From contig JAITGA010000001.1 of assembly GCA_031280955.1 (NCBI GenBank), positions 1-64,000 on the forward strand: a stretch of 64,000 bases of DNA, written 5' to 3'. Origin of the DNA: Lachnospiraceae bacterium. GTDB taxonomy: Bacteria > Bacillota > Clostridia > Lachnospirales > Lachnospiraceae. Shown here in pieces: positions 35,168-44,215 of this stretch. Within the stretch, counting starts at the first letter, position 1; every line of letters begins with the position of its first letter. The notes beneath the pieces were generated by a model. That model worked only from the letters and a program-made list of their open reading frames with translations. It had not been told where the DNA came from and made no database searches. The translations under genes and the position numbers were made by a program.

Positions 35168-35687
35168 GCAGGAGATGGATTTATTCGCAGCTGCGGAGAA
35201 AGATACAGAAAAGGAGTTTTGTCTCGATGAGGTGACGAGGAACATAATTAGCCATATCACCGCAGAGGCGGCTTGCCCTTATGCCCTTCATGTAGATATT
35301 CTTTTGACTAATGACGAGGGGATGGCACGGGTGAACCATGAGCGGCGTGGTATCAATTCGGTGACTGATGTACTTTCGTTTCCGGCGATAGTTTTTGAAA
35401 TAGCCGCAGATTTTGGCGGGATAAATGCGGGTTCGGCGGCTTTTGACCTCGATAACGAGCAGCTGATTCTCGGTGACATCATCATCTGTGTGCCGAAAAT
35501 CCACAGTCAGGCAGCTCTTTATCAGCATAGTATCAAGCGTGAGTACGCATTTTTGCTCACTCATGCCCTGCTTCATCTACTGGGGTATCATCACGATGAT
35601 GAGGATAATGCGGCGGTAATGGAGGCAAAAGAAGAGCAGATACTGGCAAAAGTAGGGATAAGCAGGACAGATAAAGTGAAATTATAA
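35151..35687 (+). CDS. ybeY: Endoribonuclease YbeY
   Basis: A 178-residue metal-dependent ribonuclease for 16S rRNA 3'-end maturation and ribosome quality control. The zinc site is HALLHLLGYHH near residues 137-147 (three His at the H-x3-H-x5-H positions; the usual Asp before the last His is His here). The upstream SVTDVLSFP segment is diagnostic. The start at 35151 has AAGGAGG some 12 bases before it and overlaps the end of the previous gene by 17 bases. An alternative ATG at 35175 has a site too close to use. The insert between DVLSFP and the GDIIIC strand is somewhat longer than in many homologues. Confidence 0.9.
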   Translation: MTFCVRQEMDLFAAAEKDTEKEFCLDEVTRNIISHITAEAACPYALHVDILLTNDEGMARVNHERRGINSVTDVLSFPAIVFEIAADFGGINAGSAAFDLDNEQLILGDIIICVPKIHSQAALYQHSIKREYAFLLTHALLHLLGYHHDDEDNAAVMEAKEEQILAKVGISRTDKVKL

Positions 35688-35700
35688 GTTAAGGTAAGCG

Positions 35701-37386
35701 ATGAGAGACGGTTACGAATTTGATGAAAAAAAAGACCCCCTGATAGGCGTAAGTGGCATTGCGATGTTGCTTTGTCTTATCTTTCGTGTGCCGCTGATGT
35801 CAGTCATCGGTGCGGAGGGTATCGCCTTTTTTGCCCCTGTCAATGAGCTTTATCTAATAACAATCGCTTTCGTCAGCGGCGGGTTTTCTCTGACAACGAT
35901 GTCTATGCTCAAATACCGGATCGGTCGTGAGCAATATCGCAACGCTGCCCGCCTCTTTCGGGTGGCACGGGTGATAGTTGCCTTATTTAGCCTTGCTGTT
36001 ACCCTTTTTATCATCATTGGACATCGTTATATCAGCACCACCTTGTTCAATCAGGATTTTAGCCGCTTGGCGTTACTGGCAATCGTCCCGGCGGTCATCA
36101 TGATGACATTCGTTTCGTTACTGCGGGGATATTTCGAGGGGATGGGGACACATTACCCAACGGCACATTCGCTGATATTGGAACAGGCTTTTACTATCGT
36201 TCTGGGGGTGTTGATGGCAGCTTATTTCCTTGATTACGGGGAAAAAGTGGCAGTAATTCTCCATGATGGACGTTACGCCCCTGCATATGGGGCTTTTGGG
36301 GCGGCTCTGGGGATATGTGCGGCAGCGGTGATATCGCTACTGCATTTGACGGTAATCTATCTGATGTACCGAGGAACATTTCAGCGTCAGGTTTACCGTG
36401 ACAATTCCCGACAACGGGAAATGGCATCGACAATATACCGAACCTTTTTGATGCTCAGTATCCCGGCGGGAATATTTATCGTCATTGACAGGGTGGGAGT
36501 ATTGGTCGATCAGCGGATATTTTATCATTTCGCCTTATTGAAGGATATGGGGGCAGGAGAAGAAGGTGTTTACGGCATGACACAGGTATGGGGGAATTAC
36601 TACGGTATATTCCTAGTCGTTGTCGGGGTACTCACGGTTTTGATTGCCCTTTTATTTGCTCATGCTGCTAATAATATCACTGTTTCGTGGATGAGGGAAG
36701 AGTACGGAGCTGTCCGCAGTCAGTTGACTCAGACTTTTTCCCTGCTCTGTGTTGCTGCAATTCCGCTGGCGGTGTTGACGGCGGTGTTGGCAGAGCCTTT
36801 GGTGATGGCAATCGGACAAGGGGACAAGGAGATAGCAGTTCCGCTTTTGCAGGCGGGCAGTGCGATGATTTTTCTTTCGACTTTTGCCATCTTCTGGATT
36901 GATATCCTAAGACGGTTCAAAAAAACGCTGATGCTTACTTTCCTCGTCATTGGCGGGTTCATAGTTCATATCGGGACTTTGCTGATTTTGATGTATACAG
37001 CCGGAGAGCAAATTCAGACGGCACAGCAACTCATTACCCGGGTTATTGTCGCCAATCTGATCGGTGCCGCCTTTGTCTTCGTCAGCGGATTGATTTTGGT
37101 GGCACGGTGCCTCAAGCTTCGTGGCAACTGGATTTTCGGCAGTCTGCGCACGGTGATAGTGTCGATTTTGTGTAGTGCCATTATCGGCTTGTTGTCGGTA
37201 CTTTTGGTATGGCTTTTCATGGATATGCTTGGTTCTCATGTGACGATAATCATTTGCTTTGCGGTTATGACGATACTTTACCCGGCATTGATGATGGTAC
37301 TTAGGGGACTTTCGGTGAATGAACTGGAACATCTTCCCGGTGGTCAGTATCTAATCAGGCTAGGACGGCGTTTTGGGGCATTATAA
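35701..37386 (+). CDS. MurJ/SpoVB-like lipid flippase (MOP superfamily)
   Basis: A 561-residue polytopic membrane protein with about 14 hydrophobic segments, of the polysaccharide-export/MATE-like fold. Features are an N-terminal GVSGIAMLLCLIFRVPLMSVIGAEG helix pair, SLLRGYFEGMG near residue 143 (the RGYFQG-type motif of SpoVB/MurJ relatives) and a following SLILEQ. It probably moves a lipid-linked cell-wall precursor across the membrane. Homologues include SpoVB, YtgP and MurJ; I cannot say which substrate. It starts 13 bases after ybeY and is followed by an oxidoreductase gene after 11 bases. Confidence 0.83.
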   Translation: MRDGYEFDEKKDPLIGVSGIAMLLCLIFRVPLMSVIGAEGIAFFAPVNELYLITIAFVSGGFSLTTMSMLKYRIGREQYRNAARLFRVARVIVALFSLAVTLFIIIGHRYISTTLFNQDFSRLALLAIVPAVIMMTFVSLLRGYFEGMGTHYPTAHSLILEQAFTIVLGVLMAAYFLDYGEKVAVILHDGRYAPAYGAFGAALGICAAAVISLLHLTVIYLMYRGTFQRQVYRDNSRQREMASTIYRTFLMLSIPAGIFIVIDRVGVLVDQRIFYHFALLKDMGAGEEGVYGMTQVWGNYYGIFLVVVGVLTVLIALLFAHAANNITVSWMREEYGAVRSQLTQTFSLLCVAAIPLAVLTAVLAEPLVMAIGQGDKEIAVPLLQAGSAMIFLSTFAIFWIDILRRFKKTLMLTFLVIGGFIVHIGTLLILMYTAGEQIQTAQQLITRVIVANLIGAAFVFVSGLILVARCLKLRGNWIFGSLRTVIVSILCSAIIGLLSVLLVWLFMDMLGSHVTIIICFAVMTILYPALMMVLRGLSVNELEHLPGGQYLIRLGRRFGAL

Positions 37387-37397
37387 AGGAGGAGAGT

Positions 37398-38705
37398 ATG
37401 TGTAATATCGCTATCATCGGTGGCGGAGCAGCGGGAATGACGGCGGCGATAGTTGCGGCAACCGCAGGGGCAACAGTAACCATCTTTGAGCAAAAAAAGA
37501 AAGTGGGGCAAAAGCTGCTTTCAACCGGGAACGGCAAGTGTAATCTCTCAAACCGGAGAATGGTTATGAGTGAGTATCATACTTCTCACCCCCGGAAAGC
37601 GGAAGCGATACTTAATAAGTTTGGCGTTGATGACACAGTGGACTTCTTTGGGAGCTTGGGAGTGATGATAAGAGAAAAGAATGGTCATCTTTATCCTTAT
37701 TCGGAACAGGCGCGGGCGGTACTGGATGCAATGCGGGTTCGCCTCGCTGAACTGGGGGTGTTGATAAATACTGATACTCCGGTGACGAGTATGAAAAGAA
37801 AACCCGATGGCAGTTATCTGGTGATGGGGGCGACTTTTGACAAGGTGATTATTGCCAGCGGCAGTCAGGCAGGGGCAAAAAACGAGGTTGCCGCCAAGGG
37901 CTACCGTATCGCTTCGAGAATGGGACACAAGATAGTACCGGTAGTTCCGGGTTTGGGTCGGTTGATGTGCCGTAACCAATTGCTTGATATCCTCGGCGGG
38001 GTGCGCTGTCAGGCGAAAGTGACCTTGTTGGTTAGTGATAAAAAGGATCCGCAAGAGATGGAAGTATTGCTTGAAAAAGGCGATTTTTCAAGTTTTGAAG
38101 TGAAGGGCGAGGAATCAGGGGAGATTCAGTTTGCTGCCAATGCTCTTTCGGGGATACCGGTATTGCAGTTAAGCCGAATCGCCGCGTATGCGCTTCTGGC
38201 GGAGATGGATGTCTTGGTGGCAGTTGATTTCATTCCCGACATGAGTAATGAAGAGTATCAGGAGTTTTGCCATCAGCGGCTCAATAATGCCGGCAGCAAC
38301 TCGATATTGGGTGATTCGGGACTGCGTAAAAAGACTTTAGAGCATTTCTTGCTGGGAATGACTCACAAAAAAATCAATCAGGCAATCATCAAAAAACATC
38401 GGCTTCACCCTGATGACAGTATCGCTGATGTGGGGATGCGGCAACTTGTGCCGTTGATGATGACATACAAAAACATGGTATTTCATATTAGAAGTGTCGA
38501 TGATTGGGAAAATGTCCAAGGTAGTGCCGGTGGGGTGTCGCTTGCAGAACTTAGCGATGAGCTTGAGTCACTTTCATCACCCGGACTTTATTTCGCCGGG
38601 GAGATTATTGATGTAGATGGTCGTTGCGGGGGTTATAATCTGCAATGGGCGTGGTCAAGTGGACATTGCGCGGGGGTTTCTGCGGCAGGGAAAGAAATAG
38701 TATAG
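37398..38705 (+). CDS. HI0933-family flavoprotein
   Basis: A 435-residue NAD(P)/FAD-dependent oxidoreductase. The N-terminal dinucleotide fold reads IAIIGGGAAGMTAAI, followed by the family hallmark KLLSTGNGKCNLSN. The C-terminal part has DVDGRCGGYNLQWAWSSG, which closes the FAD pocket. The family (BaiN/YhiN/YtfP type) is widespread in anaerobes; BaiN acts on bile acids, but most members are uncharacterised, so I give no gene name. It has AAAGGAGGA just before the ATG. It is the end of a long plus-strand run and is followed by an interspersed-repeat cluster. Confidence 0.85.
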   Translation: MCNIAIIGGGAAGMTAAIVAATAGATVTIFEQKKKVGQKLLSTGNGKCNLSNRRMVMSEYHTSHPRKAEAILNKFGVDDTVDFFGSLGVMIREKNGHLYPYSEQARAVLDAMRVRLAELGVLINTDTPVTSMKRKPDGSYLVMGATFDKVIIASGSQAGAKNEVAAKGYRIASRMGHKIVPVVPGLGRLMCRNQLLDILGGVRCQAKVTLLVSDKKDPQEMEVLLEKGDFSSFEVKGEESGEIQFAANALSGIPVLQLSRIAAYALLAEMDVLVAVDFIPDMSNEEYQEFCHQRLNNAGSNSILGDSGLRKKTLEHFLLGMTHKKINQAIIKKHRLHPDDSIADVGMRQLVPLMMTYKNMVFHIRSVDDWENVQGSAGGVSLAELSDELESLSSPGLYFAGEIIDVDGRCGGYNLQWAWSSGHCAGVSAAGKEIV

Positions 38706-38711
38706 ATAAAG

Positions 38712-38908
38712 TGGATTGCTTCGCTACGCACTTATGGATTGCTTCGCTACGCTCGCAATGACAAGGCTGTAAACCCCGTCATTGCGAGGAAGCACGAAGT
38801 GCGACGAAGCAATCCATAGTCGAATCGAACCAACTCACAACGGGATTGTGAGTTCCGTCATTGCGAGCGCAGCGAAGCAATCCATAGTTGCAGCGAAGCA
38901 ATCCACAG
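38712..38908. repeat. Cluster of GTCATTGCGAG...AGCAATCC interspersed repeats
   Basis: The gap of 224 bases between 38706 and 38929 contains no gene. It holds at least five copies or partial copies of the repeat GTCATTGCGAG...GCGAAGCAATCCA: two in minus orientation (about 38712-38730 and 38735-38762) and three in plus orientation (38778-38818, 38857-38886 and a 3' part at 38890-38908). Opposed copies can pair to form large stems. A perfect inverted repeat AACTCACAA (38832-38840)/TTGTGAGTT (38846-38854) sits between two copies. Similar REP/MITE-like palindromes are known from many bacterial genomes. Another copy is at 50079. Confidence 0.85.
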
Positions 38909-38929
38909 TCAACTCACTACAGTAAATAT

Positions 38930-39748
38930 CTAGAACAACTTCTTCCTCACGATATGCTTCTCAATTTTGTTGAGTAAGGTATCATCTTTGAATGGTTTGA
39001 CCACATAGTCACAAACGCCCATATCAATAGCTTTGCCAATCGTGCTAAGTGTTCCGTCGGCGGTCAGAAAAATGATGGGGGTGTCGCTATGTTCCTTGCG
39101 CGCTCGGATTTGCTTAACGAGGTCAAAGCCTGTCACTTCCGGCATTTTGTAATCAAGTAAGAACAAGTCAGGGACGACATGGTCAAGGAAGGTATTCACC
39201 ACGGTGGGCTTGGTCAAAGCGTAGATTGTATAATGTTTTTCGAGAATTGCACTGATGTTTTTGACCATGAATGCGGCATCATCAACGACGAGGACACGCA
39301 TTTTGCGGTGTTCCTCTTCCTTGTCAAGGGCACGGAGAATATGACCAAGCGTTTGTTTGAGTGTGGAGGCGTAAGCGGGGTCACTACCGACCAGTGAACG
39401 GGGCGGATTCTGAAATCTCAGGATATGGGAGCGGAAATCATTGAGAGCAAGGATAATGTCCGTGAGTGCCCTTACCGGTTCTCTTTCCTTGTTGCAGGTA
39501 TATAGCTGCGTGGAAAGTGTATAACAACCAATCCGCTCAAACGAGGTGATGATATCAGAGATATCATAAAGTCCCCGCTTTTCCAGTTGGCGGAGGGTGT
39601 CGGGGATTCTGATGTCTATCAGGGTGGAGATACGCTCGAAAAAGTCAATCCCGGTCAGGTCACTTTCGCGGGCAGCAATCGCCCTAACATCGAAATACCC
39701 GCTTATCATGAGGGTGGGTAAATAAAAACGGGTGTTTACTTTGGACAT
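38930..39748 (-). CDS. Response regulator with N-terminal helical domain
   Basis: A 272-residue protein. The C-terminal half (151-270) is a receiver domain: acidic pair VVDD (154-157), phospho-acceptor Asp199 in FLLDYKMPE, a conserved Thr in FLTAD and Lys in VVKPF. Residues 1-145 are helical and of unknown family, without a DNA-binding or GGDEF domain. The output is therefore unclear; it may be a stand-alone adaptor or the effector end of a phosphorelay. It follows the hybrid kinase by 12 bases on the same strand and is probably its partner. Having the receiver at the C-terminus is the reverse of usual regulators. Confidence 0.8.
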   Translation of the reverse strand: MSKVNTRFYLPTLMISGYFDVRAIAARESDLTGIDFFERISTLIDIRIPDTLRQLEKRGLYDISDIITSFERIGCYTLSTQLYTCNKEREPVRALTDIILALNDFRSHILRFQNPPRSLVGSDPAYASTLKQTLGHILRALDKEEEHRKMRVLVVDDAAFMVKNISAILEKHYTIYALTKPTVVNTFLDHVVPDLFLLDYKMPEVTGFDLVKQIRARKEHSDTPIIFLTADGTLSTIGKAIDMGVCDYVVKPFKDDTLLNKIEKHIVRKKLF

Positions 39749-39760
39749 AGATACACCTTT

Positions 39761-42619
39761 CTATGAAGTGGGTGAGTCATTTACCTTCATTATTTCTTCC
39801 AAACTACGAAGTGCGCCATCATAATCGATCATCATGATCGATGCTTCAATATCCTTTAGTTCTTTGAGAAGATTGTCATCGGCAAGATCGGTGAGATCGT
39901 CCAGATGCTCCATCTTTTCATCGATCAAAGCCATATCACTAGTCTTGAGAGCCAGGGACAGTCCATGTAAAGCAACACGCAGCTTGGCTGGTATCTCCAG
40001 ACTCGGGGTGTCGTCCTTTAAGGCAAACGCTGCCACCAGTTTGTCATGCAGGGTTTCCAACATCACGAGGAAAGCATCAGTATTGGCACGGCAATAATCC
40101 CAGTCATTGTTACATACTGCTCTTTCAAGCAAAAGAGCCCGCTCGGAAAGTTCAACGGCACCGATACATGAAAGTGCGCCTTTCATGCTGTGGGTCATCA
40201 GTTCAAATTCTTCAGTCTTTTCTGCTTCCAGATGAGCGGTCAGCTGCTTGCGATAGCCCTCTATCTCAGAAACCATCATTTTGAGCGAAGTCGAGAAGAC
40301 ATCATACTGATGGGAAATCTTGTCAAGAGCGACTTCGGTGTAGAGTCCTTCGATCGATTCGATTGCATCCCAGAAATCCACATCGCGGATATCCGGTGAT
40401 GACATCATGTGTTTTTCCAGATAACCGGTAGCGGGTATTTGCTTCTCGGGGGGGAGGAAAGTGAGGAGGACGGCAAGCATGTCAGCTTTGCCGACCGGCT
40501 TCAGGAGCAGTTCATTCATGCCTGATTTCATATATACATCCCGCATCCCCGGCATGGCATTGGCGGTTAGGGCGACGATGGGACAGGTAATACCCATATC
40601 ACGGAGCATTTCCGTGACTTCGATACCATCCATGCCCGGCATCATATGATCCATGAAGATGAGGTCATATTGGTTACGTGTGACCAACTCGATTGCTTGT
40701 TGCCCTGACAAAGCGAGGTCAGGAACTATTTGGCAAAGTTTCAATAAGCCTTTGGAGACATTTAAGTTAATCTGGTTGTCGTCAACCACCAACACCTTGG
40801 CATCGGGAGCGGTAATCAGTTTGACAGAATCGGTCAAGATAATCTGAGTTGAATCACCGAGGACGACAGGGAGGTTGATATGGAAGATACTGCCTCTTCC
40901 GGGGATGCTTTCGACTTTGATGTCCCCGCCCATCAGGTTGATGAGGTTTTTGGTAATCGAGAGACCAAGTCCGGTTCCTGCCATGTTGCGGTTGATAGCA
41001 GCATCAGCTTGGGCGAAAGGGTCGAAGATGAGAGCCAGCGACTCTTTCGAGATGCCGATACCCGTATCCTTGATGACGAAGTCAATCGTCCCCTCATTGA
41101 CCTTGATGATGAAATCAACCCTGCCTTTTTCAGTGAATTTGACGGCGTTTCCAAGGACATTGATGAGAATTTGCCGTAGTTTTGCATCATCGCCAAAGAG
41201 ACACTCCGGCGGGTCGCCCTCGATACTGCATTTGAAGGTAAGTCCTTTGCGGTGTGCCAGTAAGATGGCAACAGAGCTGACGTGGTCAATCATGGCAACG
41301 AAGTTGAAATTGACATGGTTGAGGTCAACATTGCCGGTTTGTATCTTGGAAAAATCGAGGATATTACTAATCAAATCCAGCAATGCCGTTGCCGAGATAT
41401 TGATGTTTTCGACATAGGAACGCTGGAGATGGGAAAGGCGTGAATTGGAAAGCAAAACCTCCGACATCCCAATGATGGAGTTCATCGGGGTGCGAATCTC
41501 ATGTGACATATTGGCAAGAAAGAGGATTTTCATCTCTGCTGCCATTTCGGCAGCTCTTTCTTGTACCTTGAGCATATGTTTTTGCTCTTCGTTTCGTATC
41601 ATTAGTTCGCGGTTCTCTTTTTCCGCACTAATATCACGAGCATAACAAAGGAAATGGTAAGAGTTGTTCCACATGATGCGAATCAACCTAGTTTCCGTAG
41701 GTAAAAGTTCACCGCCGATAGTGAAGAAATCCCATTCGAAGCTCTTGGTTGCTCCTTGGTTCATCACTTCACTGATTATTTGCCGTGACAAATCCTCACT
41801 GCAAGCCCCGCTTGTTTGATACGGCGGGGTCACACAAAGGAGCGGGCCTAGGATTTCCTCCCGGTTCGATGCCCCGAATGCTCGTATTGCTTCGTGGTTG
41901 CAGTCGATGATATTCCCGTCGGCATCATGCATTAGGCAGATTGTTGGGATGGCATCGACCATGACCCGGTTTAAGATATTGGTCTCATGTACCTTGACAC
42001 TCTCCAAATGACGGATATAAGCGTTGGCAATCAAGCTGCTGGCAGAACGAAGCAGGATTATCTCTTCATCAGGGATTAACGTTTCGCTATGGCAGTTGTT
42101 GAAGCCGATGAAACCCCAAAGTTGTTCACCCAGGAAAATAGGTTCGATTAGGATTGACAAGATATTGTGCGGCGACAAGACGGCTTTTTCACTTTCCGAC
42201 ATCTGGGAAACGATACCATTGATATGAATACCGGCGGTAAGGAGATTTTCCCATTCGGGGACGAGATCGCCAAGCGACAGTTCTGCTATCGTTCCCTTTG
42301 GCGTGTCACTTTCGTGCCAGAGACCGAAATTCGGCCACGAACAAAGGCGGGTATAGTAATGCCGTCCCTCACGGATATGATTTTTGTAGATATAGACATA
42401 GTCGGCATCGCCACCATCGGCAATCAGCACCAGCGTTCGCATTAGGTTACTGTCGAAATCCTCCATTTCCGTCCGTAGCATTATCGCGGAAATGCGGTTG
42501 ACTATCCATAAAAGCTCTGCTTGGCGCTCAATGTGTTTGAGCATGATTAGTGATGCTTCGTGCGAGTCATCACGAGTAAACACTTGTTCCTCGGTTACAT
42601 TTGATTTTTGTTTGTCCAT
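39761..42619 (-). CDS. Hybrid sensor histidine kinase (GAF-PAS-HisKA-HATPase-REC-Hpt)
   Basis: A 952-residue soluble kinase. Order: a GAF-like sensor region (about 30-210), a PAS domain (about 220-340; MHDADGNIIDCNHEAIRAFGAS), a short coiled stretch, a HisKA dimerisation helix with SHEIRTPMNS (His373), an HATPase (about 480-600; DTGIGI, GTGLGLSITKNL), a receiver (about 630-745; Asp657 in FMDHMMPG) and a C-terminal Hpt domain with MTHSMKGAL (His810). No membrane helix is present, so it should sense an internal or diffusible signal. The full relay His373-Asp657-His810 can pass phosphate to the regulator encoded next. A TTG start 12 codons upstream overlaps the predicted -35 box, so I use the ATG at 42619. 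Confidence 0.88.
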   Translation of the reverse strand: MDKQKSNVTEEQVFTRDDSHEASLIMLKHIERQAELLWIVNRISAIMLRTEMEDFDSNLMRTLVLIADGGDADYVYIYKNHIREGRHYYTRLCSWPNFGLWHESDTPKGTIAELSLGDLVPEWENLLTAGIHINGIVSQMSESEKAVLSPHNILSILIEPIFLGEQLWGFIGFNNCHSETLIPDEEIILLRSASSLIANAYIRHLESVKVHETNILNRVMVDAIPTICLMHDADGNIIDCNHEAIRAFGASNREEILGPLLCVTPPYQTSGACSEDLSRQIISEVMNQGATKSFEWDFFTIGGELLPTETRLIRIMWNNSYHFLCYARDISAEKENRELMIRNEEQKHMLKVQERAAEMAAEMKILFLANMSHEIRTPMNSIIGMSEVLLSNSRLSHLQRSYVENINISATALLDLISNILDFSKIQTGNVDLNHVNFNFVAMIDHVSSVAILLAHRKGLTFKCSIEGDPPECLFGDDAKLRQILINVLGNAVKFTEKGRVDFIIKVNEGTIDFVIKDTGIGISKESLALIFDPFAQADAAINRNMAGTGLGLSITKNLINLMGGDIKVESIPGRGSIFHINLPVVLGDSTQIILTDSVKLITAPDAKVLVVDDNQINLNVSKGLLKLCQIVPDLALSGQQAIELVTRNQYDLIFMDHMMPGMDGIEVTEMLRDMGITCPIVALTANAMPGMRDVYMKSGMNELLLKPVGKADMLAVLLTFLPPEKQIPATGYLEKHMMSSPDIRDVDFWDAIESIEGLYTEVALDKISHQYDVFSTSLKMMVSEIEGYRKQLTAHLEAEKTEEFELMTHSMKGALSCIGAVELSERALLLERAVCNNDWDYCRANTDAFLVMLETLHDKLVAAFALKDDTPSLEIPAKLRVALHGLSLALKTSDMALIDEKMEHLDDLTDLADDNLLKELKDIEASIMMIDYDGALRSLEEIMKVNDSPTS

Positions 42620-42626
42620 GATGATT

Positions 42627-42655
42627 ATTATATAGTAAAAGGGGTCGTGATACAA
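42627..42655 (-). promoter_or_regulatory. Promoter of hybrid kinase gene, apparently leaderless
   Basis: On the minus strand: TTGTAT at 42655-42650, a 17-base spacer, TATAAT at 42632-42627, then only seven bases to the ATG at 42619. No ribosome binding site is present. The transcript would start at or within a base or two of the start codon. Confidence 0.5.
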
Positions 42656-42700
42656 GTGGGTTAGATAGAAAATTTCAGACCTCGCAAAGACGAAACACCC

Positions 42701-42729
42701 TTGACAGTAAAATGTCCTTATGATAGGAT
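42701..42729 (+). promoter_or_regulatory. Promoter of the galactan operon
   Basis: TTGACA at 42701-42706, a 17-base spacer and TAGGAT at 42724-42729. The leader of about 115 bases contains an inverted repeat TGTGTC (42762-42767)/GACACA (42783-42788), a possible operator, and ends with GGAGG at 42838-42842. Confidence 0.5.
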
Positions 42730-42849
42730 TGGCATATCAAGTAATTTTGTTGCCTAATCTTTGTGTCATATCTCTCTTGTCTGACACAGCGCATCGTAAT
42801 GTATATGTTTTTGCTTATATTATGATGTACCATTTATGGAGGAATATCA

Positions 42850-44034
42850 ATGAAAAGAAAAGTAATTGCATTGTTATTAGCCACCTCTTTGACCGCGGTT
42901 TTAATCGGGGGGGGGGGGTGCGGAGGTGACGATAGTGTCACTTTGACCGTCTGGGAATCTACCCAAGGGCCTGATGAGTTCATTAGGCAAGCAGGAGCTG
43001 CTTATACAGAAAAAAATCCCAATGTAACCATTAACTATGTCAATGTCGAGTTAGGCGATTCTGTATCACAGATTGCCCTTGATGGCCCTGCCGGTGTCGG
43101 TCCCGATTTATTTGCCGCTCCCCATGACCGTCTGGGTTCGCTTGTGGTAGACGGTCATGTTGTTCCCGTAGCTGATGCCGGTCTTGCCGGTAGGGTTCTG
43201 GCTTCATGCGCAACCGCTGTCACTTTCAACGGCGTGATGTATGGCTACCCGGTATCTGCAGAAACTTATGCACTATATTACAACCGCGCTTTGATAAACG
43301 AAGCTGATGTCCCCACAACATGGGATGGACTCAAAGCATGGAGCATGGATTTCAACGCCGCCAATCCCGGCAGCTATGGCTTCATCATGGATATTGGCGC
43401 ATATTATGTCATTATCTTTACCACCAGCGACAACAATCGTCTGTTCGGTCCTTCAGGAACAGACACTACTGCTACCAACATCAACTCGGCAGCATCGGTA
43501 AAGGGGATGCAGTTCTTCGCTTCCCTGCGTGATGCTCTGCCTGTTCCCGCCGCTGACCTCAATACCGCTACAGCTGATGCCAACTTCATCGGTGGCAACG
43601 CAGCGATGACTATTTCCGGGCCTTGGAATGTGGGTAATTTCACTTCCGCAGGTCTTGATTTCGGTATCACTACCCTGCCGAGTCTGCCGGGCGAAAGCAA
43701 TCCTCCGGCATCATTCTCAGGGACACGCTCGATGTTCGTCTCAGCTTACAGCGAAAACATTGATGAAGCCCACAAGTTTGCAGCTTTCTTGGTATCAGAA
43801 GAGATGCAGACTCTGCGTTACAATATCACCGGCGCACTGCCTGCTGTAGATGTTCCCCTTTCCAGTCCCCATGATGGTGCTTTCGTGAAGCAACTTGAGT
43901 ATGCGTTCCCGATGCCATCAATTCCGGAAATGGGCAGATACTGGGATGCGATGAACAATGCCGCAAGCAATATCTGGGATGGAGCTAACATTGAAGCTGA
44001 ACTAGATGCCGCCAATGCCGCAATCCTTAATTAA
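42850..44034 (+). CDS. ganS: Galacto-oligosaccharide-binding lipoprotein (MalE/GanS type)
   Basis: A 394-residue extracellular binding protein of the maltose-type family (SBP_bac_1). The signal peptide ends in IGGGGC (Cys near residue 24), and the mature N-terminus is LTVWESTQGPDEFIRQAGAAYTEKNPNV, as in MalE/GanS/CycB. Binding to galactan fragments rather than maltose is inferred from the GH53 galactanase at the end of the operon and the ganSPQ-ganB layout in Bacillus. The start has a good GGAGG site. Unusually, the codons for residues 20-23 lie in an uninterrupted run of ten G (42907-42916). A terminator hairpin follows the gene, so some transcripts probably stop here and give more binding protein than permease. 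Confidence 0.85.
   Translation: MKRKVIALLLATSLTAVLIGGGGCGGDDSVTLTVWESTQGPDEFIRQAGAAYTEKNPNVTINYVNVELGDSVSQIALDGPAGVGPDLFAAPHDRLGSLVVDGHVVPVADAGLAGRVLASCATAVTFNGVMYGYPVSAETYALYYNRALINEADVPTTWDGLKAWSMDFNAANPGSYGFIMDIGAYYVIIFTTSDNNRLFGPSGTDTTATNINSAASVKGMQFFASLRDALPVPAADLNTATADANFIGGNAAMTISGPWNVGNFTSAGLDFGITTLPSLPGESNPPASFSGTRSMFVSAYSENIDEAHKFAAFLVSEEMQTLRYNITGALPAVDVPLSSPHDGAFVKQLEYAFPMPSIPEMGRYWDAMNNAASNIWDGANIEAELDAANAAILN
42907..42916 (+). repeat. Ten-G homopolymer tract in ganS signal peptide
   Basis: A continuous run of ten G within the coding sequence, encoding most of the glycines just before the lipobox cysteine. Tracts of this length are prone to slipped-strand changes and to sequencing error. 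Confidence 0.9.
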
Positions 44035-44050
44035 CGATTACAGTACCGGG

Positions 44051-44079
44051 AAAACGGCATCGTTTACGATGCCGTTTTT
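44051..44079 (+). terminator. Terminator or attenuator after ganS
   Basis: A 12-bp perfect stem AAAACGGCATCG (44051-44062) with CGATGCCGTTTT (44067-44078), loop TTTA, with the T run continuing. It lies 17 bases after ganS. As the permease genes follow 137 bases later without an obvious strong promoter, it may act as a partial terminator. The rest of the gap to 44215 shows no other feature. Confidence 0.85.
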
Positions 44080-44215
44080 ATTTCCTTTGCTATGAGAGGA
44101 AAATCTAAAGGAACTGTGTGATTCGGTTTGAATACTTACTAAAAGCATTGTCGTTAATCGTCAAGAACAATAGACTGATTAGCAAAGTGATGTTCAAAAC
44201 TGAGAACTATAGAAA

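Noticed and set aside
38712-38908. CRISPR array
   Set aside because: Repeats are in both orientations, vary in length and have no regular spacers or cas genes.
42620-42655. TTG start for the hybrid kinase at 42655
   Set aside because: The TTG is the start of a good -35 box, and the codons between it and ATG 42619 contain the -10 box.
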